Assembly (NCBI GenBank): GCA_914767715.1
Contig: OU612067.1
Span: 28,742,162-28,806,161 of the forward strand
DNA: 64,000 nt
Direction: 5' to 3'
DNA from: Membranipora membranacea
Lineage: Eukaryota; Bryozoa; Gymnolaemata; Cheilostomatida; Membraniporidae
Part shown: piece by piece, positions 28,501 through 42,700 of the stretch
How positions within the stretch are numbered: position 1 is the first letter of the stretch
Layout: each line of letters begins with the position of its first letter
Program-made: the position numbers and the translations under genes
Notes under the pieces: model-generated
Told to the model about the DNA's origin: nothing
Databases searched by the model: none
Seen by the model: only the letters and a program-made list of their open reading frames with translations

Positions 28501-31500
28501 CCCACTAATGCATTGCTGCGAAACCTTGGTTGCCCTTTAAACTTTGGTTTGCAAACTAAAATGTGGTTATCTATGTCAACTCAATTGTAACGAAAAATGC
28601 ATTTAGAGATGTACTAATAATGTGATAAAATTCAGCAATAAGTTTTGCCGCAACGTAACACTAATTTATCAAATCGATATATACCCTCACCTCCACAGGG
28701 CAATGCACCAGCCAGATTCCAGCTAGAAAATCCGATACAGGTCACTGTTTGTATTGTGTGATCTTTGTTTCCATTTACAGCATAAGACAAATCACATGTG
28801 AGATGGACTTTGTCTCCAGGTCTTGCTTTATGGTCAGCTATGTACGTGTTAGCAGGCAGACTTGATGCTGGCTGGTCACAAAACACTTCTGTTAAAGATA
28901 AATATTTCTACATGTTAGTACAAGCTTAGTAGTCCAGCTTTCTGGGAGGACTGGAGACAAAGTCCATCTCACATGTGATTTGTCTTATGCTGTAAATGGC
29001 AACAATTATAACACTCTACAAACAGTGACATGTATCGAAGCTTATCTTTTATGATGTGACTTCCAAAATGTAGGACCTGTCACAGATATAATCCAGTCTC
29101 GATGGGAACTACACATTAAACCCTAACGCAATACATTGATCTAAAATATAATGCAATACAGATTGAACCTTACACCCTTGGGATTCCAGACTACTAAAGA
29201 AGCATTTTGGGAATGTTGTGAAAAATAGTGACAAAAAATCCTTACCGCTGCATGATGGGTTCGGATCACTTAGTCGACCTCCTGCTAAACACTCAACGTC
29301 AAACTCCTCAGAGAGTCTGTAGTGGTAGTTGTCTGCACATTTATAGTGAGCCATATCAGAGTAGTGCAGATTATGGTCATGTCTGTGGTCGAACTCATAA
29401 CCGTGGACGATTTTTGTTAGAAGGCCATTTTGTACAGATGGAGCTTCTCCGCATTGCATCGCTGAAAGTATCACCAAATCTTTTCTTCAGCATACAAACA
29501 AAGTTATCCTCTCCAAAAAGATCAGATTACAGCCCAATTGGTAGCTCCATGTATGACAAACAATAAGCCAGATTTCTTTTGAGGTCTCATTCAAAAATGC
29601 ATTGACTAGTGAATGGAAATTTAATACTACATACCAACCAATATACCAAAGAATGAAATCATTCATTCGTTCGAAGTGTTTTAGATTCTTGAAATTAGGT
29701 TTGTCTGAATGGGGTCTTGGGGAGTAAAATGAACTAACGTATGCAGCGTTTCATGCTATCATCTGTCCACTCTCCAGACTCCAGACACCGTATATACCTG
29801 AGAGATACTAAATCTCCCATCAGAACAAGACCAGAATCATTACATAATCTGTAAACCACTGAGCTGATTGTGTATCGCGATCTGGGTAAACTACCAGTCC
29901 ATATATAACTATTAGTGTCTGGTGGAGTGTCCAAGTCATCGAAACTGCAGGCTATAGCTGCAAAAAAATCAAAAACTGCCTTTAGTCGGTGTTAGTTAAT
30001 TGATAAACCTGCTACTGGTGACCATGTAACCCAGTACCACCTGCCGCATAGTTGAGCTCACTGGCGACTAATCTGGTAAACCCAATGGCCCTGTAGAGGG
30101 AGTGGGAAGGTGGGTGGACAAATAGTCAAGGATATTAACTGAATTTTCAATATAATATAGTATAATATAATATAATATAATATAATATAATATAAAATAA
30201 TATAATATAATATAATATAAAATGTCAATACAGCTACGAGGATTTCTGTAAGAAGAAAAGATAAAGGGCAATTAAAAGTTGTTTTTTATGAAGGTCATGG
30301 ATCAGACAGTTTCATCTGAACTCGATGTGTTTTATTTTCGCACCTTCACATTGCTCAGGAGTATGGCTCCACTGGCCATCTAGACGACACTGAATAGTTT
30401 GTGATGTAGCTCTCCCAATCCAATATCCATAGTTACATTGGTATGTGACAGAAGAACCAATATGCTGATTGAGATCCCCGCGTAGTGCATTACCTACAAA
30501 TCCTGAATAACAAAAAAGAACTGATAAAATCAGATGATGGAGAAATGTTGGGAAGATATCTTACAGGGGTTTACATTGCATTAAAATAATCAAGACATCT
30601 TCTAATATCAATCAGCAATAATCTCATTACAGTGGCCACTTAGTAGAAGGTACATGCTGATTCAAATTATTAAATACACAGAAATCCATGTCTAAGTAGT
30701 CTAGAGAGAGTTTTATCCTGACTTTGATCAGAAACCCTCTCTCCTCATATCTATGAGCCCATAACAATCTAGTATATACCTGGATCTGGGCAGCATCGTT
30801 CAACCACCAGTCCATCCCCGTCACATACAGGACAGCTGCCTGAGGTGACGTTCTGTAAACAATATCTTCTTCTCTCTCTATTGAGTACCTGGCTCCTACC
30901 TCTTAGTCTGTCTTTATCTCTCAGGCATAGAGTCCAGCTTTCCCAAGTGCTCCAACCATCTGTTATATTTAAATAGTCGAAAATAAAATACTTGCAGAAT
31001 TCTTTTCATAATTCCAAAACATCAGATAAATCAGCTCATAGGTCATAGGTGAAGTATGCAAAACTTTTGGCCGACGAATGGATGTAGCGAGTTAAATAAA
31101 ATAAAAGCAAAGGAAAAAGAAACTCATGCAAACAAAGTTAGGTGGTATGCAGGAGACTTTGAGCAAAGACTACCAGATGTCAGCCTGATTGCCATGTGGT
31201 ATGGATGGATGGAACTATGTATTGAAATCATTTTATGACGGGTCTCACTTAACTCGTATAAGTGAAAATCTTTCGCAAACGGAGTTAACCATTGATGAAA
31301 TTGATGCATCAATACTAAAATACTAGTATCACAGTATGAAGGATATTTGTCAGCAGTGGTCTGTGATTGACAGGATTATACCTTGAGGTTTGAGATTAGA
31401 GATCTCGCATACCGCCAGGTTATAGTCTAAACAGTTCTCCAGCTCCAATCCCTCATCCCATAACAGTATACATGAGTTATAAGCAGCTGATACAGTTTCA

Positions 31501-33668
31501 GTAGATATGTCACCAGTATATGTAAGAGGGTTTCCATTCCTATCTACCAGCTCTGAACCATCGACTACATCACAAATAGAAAGATATGGTACTGTCACTG
31601 AGGTATAATAAGTGTTCCATAATCCATATCAGTGAGTACTGTACAGAAAAGTATGTAAAAGTATGCAAATGAATAGAAATACAAAGGTTTATTAAAAAAG
31701 GTTGATTAATTGCATGTCTTATCAGGAAGTGGCTCAGTTAGTTAGAGCGCCGGTCCTTCAGTATGCAAGTGTTGAAGGTCTTATGTTCGAATCCCACTGC
31801 AGGGTCCCAGGTGTTCTCTGACCTGCCTATAGACCAAGAACAAAACTGGCGCAGATATTGCCGCCCATGCTACGGGATGACGGCGTGACACCAGTTTGAT
31901 GCTTAATTGGCTGCAGTGTCCCTTAATTTCAAATGCTTGGTCACAGAGTTACATAGATTATTGAAAAACGTAAACTTTTGTGTATTGGATCCCTATCTTT
32001 AGCTTAGTTGTCACAAATTTCATGATACTAAATTTGAGTTGAAAATCCAGAAAAATTCCCTACTGTGTCACTACAAAACACATTGCTGTCTAATACAAAA
32101 GTAGCCAACAAATGTTGAAGGTAAGCCCTGTAACCATCAAACCATCAAAAACATTCTCGAAAAAAAAGAATGAGCTGATGATTCAATAGTTTCTAAGAAG
32201 TTGTCTATCTCTGTCACATTTTGTCAGGAAAACAATACATGGCATTGTTTTTCCCAACTTCCCTATGACTCCGCGCTCTATGAATTGTTTGAAAATTTGC
32301 CAATACGTTTAGCGTGATGTTGTGACATTGTGCTGTCAGGTGTGTTTTATGTCAGCAACAATGCAGCAACTTCCCAATGTTCACACAATGATCAAGATAT
32401 ATCTGTTCTTGAGGGGACAAACGTAGCGAGCAGAGAAAAAGGAATCAAGTCAGGGATACTTACACTTCCCTGCTGTCCATAGGGCAGGTTCTTCACTATG
32501 GTCTGCATGTCTGAAGGTTGCCTCTAACTGATCCAGGATAAATAACTCCACCTGAGCCGATGTGATGGTGGCCAGTTCTCCGTATGGCTTACTCTTACAC
32601 AAGAACTCAGACTCGATGTGAGTAAACTCACCAGCAGTTATACCGTAACACATCCCTTCGCCCTGCTCATAGCTCCAAGATACATCAGATGTTCGTACAG
32701 GCTATAACAAGATTTTTCACTGGTCAGTGAAGCTTAAACGGCAACCATGTCTTTAACGAATATTACAATGGAACCAAATAAATTGATACAACAATTTCCT
32801 TTGGTACGCTTCTTGTCTAATGCACTTGCAGGTACGAGTAGTGACATTACTTTATCAGTGCTACAAACTTGTACCCAGCTGTCTAAGCACTTACACTTGT
32901 GTATTTTGATATCCTTTTTGTAAGCGTTGAATTTTTTGCAAAACTGTCTGTTATATACCATATTGAAGTTACTATAAAAATGTACATAAACTACTCCAAT
33001 GTTTCGCAGGTTCTGACGAGAAAACAATGATTTAAAATGAAAGGAAAATATAAGGCAAGTAGAGACTTACTAAGAGACATTGTTCGGGGAGAGTTTGGTC
33101 GATGTCAGGACTCCATCTGCCGTCGTCTCCACATGTGAATGTGTGCAGCTCGTACTGATTGTCCGCCTCCGTTATACAAGATATGACAATGATATCCCCT
33201 ATTTGGTAGAGATCATTGTCCGAGAGTCTACTGCTGGATTCCAGCGTGCCGAAAAATGGTATAGACCCAGGTCCAAGCGAACAAGACACATCTAATATAA
33301 GAATAGGAAATTAAAATAACATAAACTTAATTATAAAACTGCACGATAATAAATTGAGTATCGTGCATGAAACAAAATAATATATAAAAGAAACAAACTG
33401 CTAGATATCTTAATCCCAGTGACCTCTATGTTGTTGGAGATCCACAAAAACCAGCCACCAACTGCAGAACCGAATTACGCAAAAACACATTGTTACTGTC
33501 ATATGCTGAACAGGACATCATATCTTACAAAGAAAAGATTTTTACTCTTTTAAATTATTTTTACTGAAATTTAAAATATGTTCTTTTTAAATACAAGGTG
33601 TCACTTTTTATATAACGAGACTTTTAAAGATTTAAAAATCTGGGTGAAAATCACTAGTCAGAATGAAG

Positions 33669-33706
<38 letters not shown>

Positions 33707-36700
33707 TAACACCAGTGAAATATGCTTTAAGTTGGGCCCTCGTCTAACACATAGCGTTTATACCACGTAAAGCGTTCTCTTTGTTACTGGTGCCAGGTGT
33801 CACAGTTTGTATTGTCAATTAAATTTATGATAGATCTGACATTTTTCTGACATTATTTTGATTGACAAAAAATATAAATAAACCATAGATTTCCGTACCT
33901 GCATCATATAAACACTCATTGATGTCCCACTCTCCATCAATACACCTTCCTGTGGTTCGCAAACTACCATCTGCAGCTGCATGACCCCGAACACAATCAA
34001 ATACTGTTGCATCTAGAAGTTACAATCAGAGCCTGCTAAGATCATCACAAAAACAAGCTACCTGATATATTTTCACAGGCAAAAGAACAATTTTACAGCT
34101 GAATCAGTAGGGAAGCGTTATTTGTTTGTCCTTCAGAGTTGTCACCTCATGAGTGCAGATGAGTACATATTCGGCACCCTGAACGCATGGCCCCCAGAAA
34201 ACAGGCATATCAAAGAGACAGAGGGGAGATCTTTACTGCATTTGGGTGTACAAACACACAGATGTATCCAAGGCGATGGATCTAATCCCACTGTATAAGA
34301 ACCTGGTCATGTTGAATGACATGCGAGTAGGACCAGAAACAACTGCATCATCAAGAATTGAACCTAGACCAATTGCAGTGGGTGAAATTTTTACTTATCT
34401 TGGTTTCTTGTGGCTAAAGAAAGTGTCAGTATCTCAGTGTCAACTCAAGTTGTGAGGGTTACAATACTATTGCTGCTGATCCTTGCTACATTTTCTTGTT
34501 TCCAGAAAACAAATAATGGTAGAGGATTAACTTACTGCCCTCGGTGATGGCGGTGTCCTTAGGGGTAAACTGGACAGTCAGAGGCAGTCTCTTAAAATCA
34601 CAGCATCCAGGTCTCAGTGCCCGTCCTGAAATCGGCTCAAATAACTCGAAGAATCGGATAGCAACACTTTTTATAGATGATGCTGGTGGAACTAAAATTG
34701 TAAGCAGAATAAGTACAACCACGGTATAATCCAAATTGCAACACGATTTAAATGGGAAGTTTTTGAAAACGCAGAAATATTCTTTATCTTGTGTGTTGAT
34801 ACTCTCAAAGCCACTTACAATTTTCATCATCCTGCTTCCATATCATAGATCTGCAGCCTGGCAGCTTTCTGCTATGGTAGATATACATCCACTCATTTCC
34901 TGGACATTTTTTGGTGTTTGTAGCAAAGGGGTCTACATATGTTCCTATATCAGTGACTGTAATCAATAGGAGACAGCATTGATTAAAATTGATTAAGATA
35001 AAGTTGTCATATCACACGCCACATCCCAAAACATGGACGGCGAAATATTAGTTGCCTTAGAGGCCAGGCTGCAGTATCTGCGTCAGGTTGCTCTCTGTTT
35101 GCAGGCAGGTATGAGCACACCAAAACCTAGGGGCCAACCAAAGCCCAGTAGTTGATGGACTGCAGTGGGATTCGAACCCACAACCTTCAACATTTGCATG
35201 CTGAAGGAACAGCATTCTAACCAACTGAGCCACCTCCTACTCCTATACACATTATATACATCAGTATCTACCAGACTACCAGAAAGTCATAAAAAATGTT
35301 TGGATCACTTATTACACCTAAAATATCGAAAGCGTCCAATCCAGCGGAAATTTATATCAACTTGTTACACACACACATACACATACCTTGCGTATGCACT
35401 CTGGTTTATTTAGAGGTAAACTCACGAATAACACCTATATCCACAGGATGGGAGTAAGAGTTGACCTCACAGATTACGTTTGCTTCTAATTCATCATTGT
35501 CAGTGCCTATCCACATCTCGTCTTGTGTATCATAGTATACAGCTGATATATCTGTCCAATCAAACATCTCCACAAACGGTGAGTCTTTCGATATCTCCTA
35601 TGAAGATAAAAGAAAACTGAAAATCGAGACATTTTTATTCAATGACAAAAGGTTTGAACACTTGGCACTCTATGAATCTCCATGAAAATCGAAGCTATAT
35701 TACATGGTCAATCTGGTTTATCTTAAATAAGACATAGCTGTTAGCTGTTTTGGGCTTTCAAAAGCTGTGCCTTATTGGCCAAACTGAACCGTTGATAGCT
35801 AGCAAAGATGAACGAAATAATTCACTGACAACTTGACAGAACCAGATAATGAATGGTGTGAAGATAGGTAAGAGTGGTGCACAAGAAAGTGTTCTGACCT
35901 GCTCTCCATTCGATGTCCTCCACTTTGGGGGTCCGCCAGAACTATCTGGGCATATAAATTACAACGAAACATTGACACAAACAGCATTGAGTGTATCTAG
36001 TCCTCTTCAATCAATGCCATTATTGGCTGATAGCCTATAGTGATATTGTAACCATTTGAACAACTAACTAAAATTTTATATACATTATAAGAAAATTTTT
36101 CTCGTTGAATGACTGTGAAGAAGCAGGTTCATTCTTATTATTACTATGATAATAAGCTGAATATATTTGTTATGCTTTTCAGCCCAGTGTTCAGTTTTAC
36201 TGCTCAGGCCCAAACTGTCACCAACCTGTGAAAGCTGCAGTCCAGAAGTATCTCTGATTGGGTAGATTGAATAACTTGAGAAGGTTTTGCACAGTATATA
36301 ACGTCTCCGCTGACGGGACAGTCAGTAGTTGGTACCCGTTACCTAATGCCTTACACTGATCTACTGATGAGGTCCAGTTGCTGCCTTGATTAGGAAGTAT
36401 AAGAACAACCAGACACGTGCAATCATTCAGACACCACACTAAAACGAGAACCAAATTTTAAAGTTGAAAAATCAAACTATCCCAACTTACAAATTGCTGA
36501 TTTTACAGTTAAATCACGAACCCTTAGTTCAACACAAGGTCTTTCACTGGACATAATATTTAATGAATATAACAATTAAAAATTTATGGGAAGTGTAAGA
36601 ATTATGTTACCTGGCATTCTCTCTGGTATAGTGCAGAAACCTAAAATGAAAAAAAAAACAGAGGAAGGACTAATTGAGAGCTCTGAAGAAACAAAATCAA

Positions 36701-39700
36701 TATTTGCGATGCAAAGGCTCTACCTGGTATTCAATTGTTAGAGAGAAAGAATAAATATTAGGGCTAGGGCTACCCAACCAATGAACTAAACCTTTAGTTC
36801 ATTGACCCAACCATAGCAAAAAGAGAAGAGAATTTTCTTTGGGAACGTAGAAATTCTTACACATACCTGCAAAGCATGATTGAGAGAACGGACAATTATC
36901 GCTGGTAGTACACGATTGTAGGCATGAATGAGGCCCATCAACTGCTGTCTGACATTTCTCCCTCTGAGCACAAACGGAATTATCCGATTCACATCTTGAA
37001 GAGAAAATATATATGCTGAATATAAAAACAGGCCTCAATTCTCTAAATATATAGACAATTGTCTTACTGAAGACTTGATCACGATATATCGATTGAGATC
37101 TAAACAATTTTGGTTACTTCTCTGGAGAAGTGTGCATTCAACTGTCATTATTCTGTCATTTTCTATTTGATTGAGGGATCAATCTTGATATCTCCCTCCC
37201 TTTAGCAAATAACTTGTGAACTCAAAAACCGTTGACACTATCATAAATTAAAAATACAAGTTTATCATTTGGGTGCTTCCTGTGCAGGTTTTCTTACAAC
37301 AACAACTTTTTTTTACAAATTAAAATCACGCTTGGTAATGGTTGGACTCACCTGAACAGACAATGCCGCAAGACTCGATCACATAAACCATAATTTGTAA
37401 CCCAACAGTTACTAAACTGATCACAAAATTGCGGACAATCTGCATCCCTTGAACATCCTGTGGTATGAAAAGAGAGCAAAATAACCCAATTGAGACCGGA
37501 GAGTCATTTTATTTTGGCATCATGATTGATGAAGTCGAACCATGGAGTTTGGGACATATTCCCTGGTCCAAAACCACACACTGTTGGTTGCGCGGAAGTT
37601 TGTTGATACAGATAGTATCTGTTACCATAGATTAAAACAAATAGCAAACTGAATCCATAAAAAATATGCCAATACAACATAAATGCTAAGGTCAATATTT
37701 ACCATCTATGTCTCTAGGTACATCAAATTTAAGCACTCCATAAATATCAGTAGCAATGTACAATGTCTGAGTTGTCTGCCCCATATAAACAGCTTCCATG
37801 AAACCGACTCCACATCTGTCTATAGGGCCCATGTGTCTGCTAGATGTCCCAATACCTTCACAGATAGAGCTTACAAAAGTATTATTGGAAATCTTCATGT
37901 CAACCAATCTCACTGTGCTTGCTTTCTCTGCAGTTATTAGTAATTCACCGTAATAGTCTATGAAGGATGTAGGTATAGAATTCGCTGCGGTGACTATCTG
38001 GGCTTGGTATCCTGGTCCGTCTACAAGTGCTGGAGACATTGCATTATTTGATTTGAAGGCGATATGCTTGACTGTCCCACTTCGGTTTACTGTCACAATT
38101 CGTCGGTCGGCAGTCATCGTTATGGCGAGGCTTCGATCAGTGTTGAAAAGTAACATCTTGTAGAAATTCTCGGAGCTTGTGTGAATTGGGGTGCCAATAA
38201 TCTCGAGATTTAAAGCCATAGTGTATACTTTATTGAATTCATCAACTATCCACAGAGTCATCCCATCGCCAAGCGCACAACTCTTCAATGCAGGGAATCG
38301 GACATCATTAAAATTGCTACCCTGGATGCTTTGCAAATTCATGTTGTGACAGTTACCAGCCAATATTGTTGTATTTCTCAGAGGTTTTTTCAGAGTCTTT
38401 ACACAATAAGGCTCAAGGAAAACAATAGTGTCACTGTCGGTCTGCATGAAGCAAATTGGCGATGAAATCCGAGAATGTGGGTATACACCATCATCATTGC
38501 CTTCAGTGGTATATTCTCCAGACAGGAAGTCAGAGGAGCCATCACCTTTCCGTATGATCACTGCATGACCATAACCTATGATAAGTGATCCAGGATTTCC
38601 CAAATCAGATTTTATTGCTGTGACAGGGAAAGATCCTGCATATTCTTGAAAACTTTCTAGTGTGCTATTGAACAAGTACCTGGAGTATAAATAAATTAAA
38701 GGATAGAATTCCGCTTTCCACCTGTCAAGAGTTATTTACAAAACAATGTTGCTACAAATTCCCAGTGTGAAATGATAAATAATGGCTAAAATGAAACTAA
38801 ACTATCTTGAGAGTGTCACCCATATAGAATATTCTATCTATTCTATTTATCTATCACATGGTAGGTGTGATCATAGCAGATCCATCCCTCCAGACTTAGC
38901 AAAACCTCTCTTATTTAAGTCACAAAATCTATTCACAGAAGGTGAAAGTGACCCTGCCCATTCAGCAAAGTCTCTATCATATCCACCTGCAACATCATTC
39001 GATCTCAATAGATAGGTGCACTGCTGATAATATCTTCTCTTACCTTCCCACTCGAAATCTGTGGATATATTGTGAACTACATACTTTCAGCATAAGCAAT
39101 AGATATGTCACCTAGGAAGTAAGAAACAATTAATAAGAGTAGGAGGTCTCAGTTGGTTGGAGCACCTGCCCTTTAACGCGCAAGCGTTGGAGGTCCTGGG
39201 TTCGAATCCCGCTGCGGTCTACTGACTACTGGGTTCATATGACGCCCCAGGTGTGCTCCGACCTGCCTGCAAACTTAGAGCAACTTGGCGCCGAAAACGG
39301 CGGCCGCGCCCTTAAGGCACTGATATTTCTCAGTCCTCGGACTGAGACAACACTTGCGATTTTAACCCACAATAAACCACAACCGCAACATATGTAACAT
39401 GAAGGAAAGGTTCAGTCATACAATAAAGGAATTTGGGATATGTGGTGTAATCTATTGAATTACAATAGTAGCCTTATTTTGTACAATAAAAGGTTTGTAT
39501 GACATGTTCTTATATTCCATAGTGTCCAGAATATTCTTTTGCAGGATAATGAATGGGAATGAGTTAATTGAGTAATTATGCCATAGACATAATTATTACA
39601 ATTTAACATATGCGCTCTGTGAAATTACTAGTTTTTTTAAGACATGAATACTAAAAGGTATAAAACTATCTAGAAACCTATTAGTGCAGTTCTAGGCATC

Positions 39701-42700
39701 CTGTAATGATTACGATTTATCTCATAGCAGCTGTGTAAAATATGGGTTGGATCGGTAATACAATTCATAGCTTTCCATCATAAAAAAGAATACTTACCAT
39801 ATGAGATTGAACACCAAAATGATACATCGATACAGTGTAGTCAAGCAAGATTATATAAAAATATCCAACTCCCTGCATCGACCTAGTTACTGATCAAGAA
39901 CAGCACAGTATGGTCATGTTTTGTCCTTGCGTATAATGATGACGTTGTGCATAACTTGCTGCTGCCGAGGTGCTGTTTGCCAATTATATGGAAGTTTTAT
40001 AGAAGGGGAGCCTCACTGCCTGTATACATGAGTCACATTGAAGCGGAAGTCTTAATAACTTAGTATTACATCATTTTATCGGAGCTTAACTTGTGCCGCA
40101 CGAGTTTGAATTGATTCAGTAGCCTAAGTAGGGCCACAGTGCAAAGACAAGCAACCCACAAGGCCTGGAGAGAGGGCAAATAAAATCCTGATCCTGTACC
40201 AAATTTATCTGCCTGCAGGTTCTGAGATTCTTTCATTATGGTCATTAATTCACCCCATACAAACCAACAGATTGTGACTGGTGACTACCAGCTCCAGAAG
40301 CAATTAACTGGCAAAACAACGAGAAAGCTGAAGAGCAGCAAAAAAACGCAAGAAAACACAAGACCTGAATGTAAAATTAGACAGATAAAACTATAGCTTA
40401 GTGATCGACAGAATATGATCTAACTGTGGTATGACAGTCAAGCAAGGGCAACAAAATCACAGAGGGGCTTCATGATAAGTATGCTTGTGCTTTCACACCG
40501 ACTCAGCCTGGCCTGTATTGATAAGAGTATTCTGTCGTGTGCCCTGACCCAAGCAAAACCTCAAATTTGTCACAAATAACATCACTGACAAGACATGACC
40601 GTAAATGAATAGATTATTACTGCTTATATTGGTTAGGGTACCTTGAACCACCGAACTTTCTCAACCCTGAAGAAGGGATAACACTGCTCAAACCAAGGAG
40701 TAAGAGACTTGCTCAAACATATCGGTAAAAAAATAATTGTTAGATTGTATCAAAAAATATTTCAATTCTTATATAGTCAGATGCATGCACGTAGCTACAT
40801 GGAAGCCCCCATTACAATGAAATTGTAAATAAGTAAATGTGACCTGCTCCTAATGTGTGTGTATGCGAGTCCTGTGATTTCAGTGGAAATTCACAAAAAC
40901 TGTTAACGACTAGTGTGAATGAGTAACATTAATTTGGAATGTTGATAGCAAATCTGTCCAGGTCATAAGTTCTTGACCGCATACATAGGCAACTGGGAAG
41001 GAATACAAGAAACATTCTCAGTTAAAAATCAAATATTACGAAGGCAAGCAATAGAAAGCTACAGTAAGATAAAACCACTGAGGCACGGTAAGACATTGAG
41101 TGACTTTCGCCGTCACCATCACCGTCACCATCGCCGTCACCATCACCGTCACCATCGCCGTTACCATCGCCGTCACCGTCACCATCATCGTTGCGCCACT
41201 CCTCCCGAGGATAGAAACTTTGTTGAGACCTCTGGGACCAGCGATTCTCAGCCTCTATGAAGAATGTGTAAACATTCGAGACGTAGGGGGCTCCGCCCTT
41301 TTGGATTGATAGTCCGTAGATACGATCTCCATTTTCAGCGTCCTGTCAACAGCAGACACAACAGTTTGACACGGGTGATCTTAGAATGATTGCTGGTCGA
41401 TACAAATAGGTTTCCAACCGCATTTAAAAATCCAAGATATAAAGATGGCCAGTGGAGTCACCAAATTACGCTTTCATTACTACTATGTTGTATGTTGTTG
41501 TTGTAATGTATCATTTGTTCTTTTATTCGTATAATAACGTCTTAATTTCAAATACTATACTCACTGATATGGAATGAATATGCATATCGGTGAATATTCT
41601 AAAACCCGCTTAAAACTCACTATTTTCTCTAGCGCTTTGTATTTCGTGGATTTCTCCCCAGGTGACAGAGTTATACTTGGACTGCTCCAGATCCACTGAA
41701 CGATCCCCTCTTCTGGACTCCCTCCCGATATCTGCTTCTGAATGAGCACAGAGCCATCATCTCTGTATGTGTCGGTGAGTGAGCGGACTACAGGGTGCTC
41801 TGTTACTGAATTAATATAAAAAAATGGCGTCAACACAAACAGACACTCCGAAGTGAGGATAGAAAAGGAGGGAAAGTAAGTTCTGACATGGAGTATTGCT
41901 GTAGCCTGAGGCTGCGCTCTCCCTACATAGAAAAAAACCATACTGAGGCTTTGTGTTAATGCAAGGACACCCCAAAGCGTGTATATACATATATTTATAT
42001 TTATGTAGTCCTGTCAATTATTAGTGTTCTCAAGAAATCAGTTCACAAATCTTCATACTTCAGGCGTTGGGATGGAACTTGGATTAAACTCATGATAAGA
42101 ACTAAACACTTACCTTCAAGTGGACCTTTTTCAATAGTATATGAGAACGTTTTAGACCATCTCTCAGTTTCTCCCGAGTTTGCAGGACCTGAAGCTGTAA
42201 ATTGTACTTCTCTATTATTCCATGCTGGACCGTCATTAACTATCAGCTCATACACTGTGTAGCTACTGTTAGGAGATTGTAACTGTGAGGCAGAAAAATA
42301 ATAATAGTTATTGTATGTTTGTTATTACTGGTTGTGTCACAAAATTTGTGCCCTTCACTCTGAAGTCGCCTGACACTGGAATGTCGACGATCACATAACC
42401 TCTTATGGTCTAAACACACTTGGCGGATGTGCAGTGGAGCGGCTGCAGTGACATTGAGAATTCATGGAATATCATAACTGACCATCACCAGCAGATCATG
42501 ATAATACCTTCAGTTACAAACAATAATCCTATCAATCAACTCTTATTGTGAGAAAATCAATATGTAGTATAAATAATCTAACAAACCTCTCCCTCAGCAG
42601 CCTGAAATCCTGTAACAGAGTTTCCAGGAGAGAGTGGTAAACCATCAGGCAGCGACCACTCATACTGGTCTGCCTCTGTGTAATTATCACCGTTGACGAA

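Noticed and set aside
28953-29038. A plus-strand sushi gene
   Set aside because: Only a fragment of one module with no splice sites; it is an inverted copy of receptor exon 23.
40973-41309. Plus-strand frames coding a His/Arg-rich and a Thr/Val/Ile-rich peptide
   Set aside because: Both come from the GTCACC/GCCGTC hexamer array in receptor intron 4 and lack splice context or conserved flanks.
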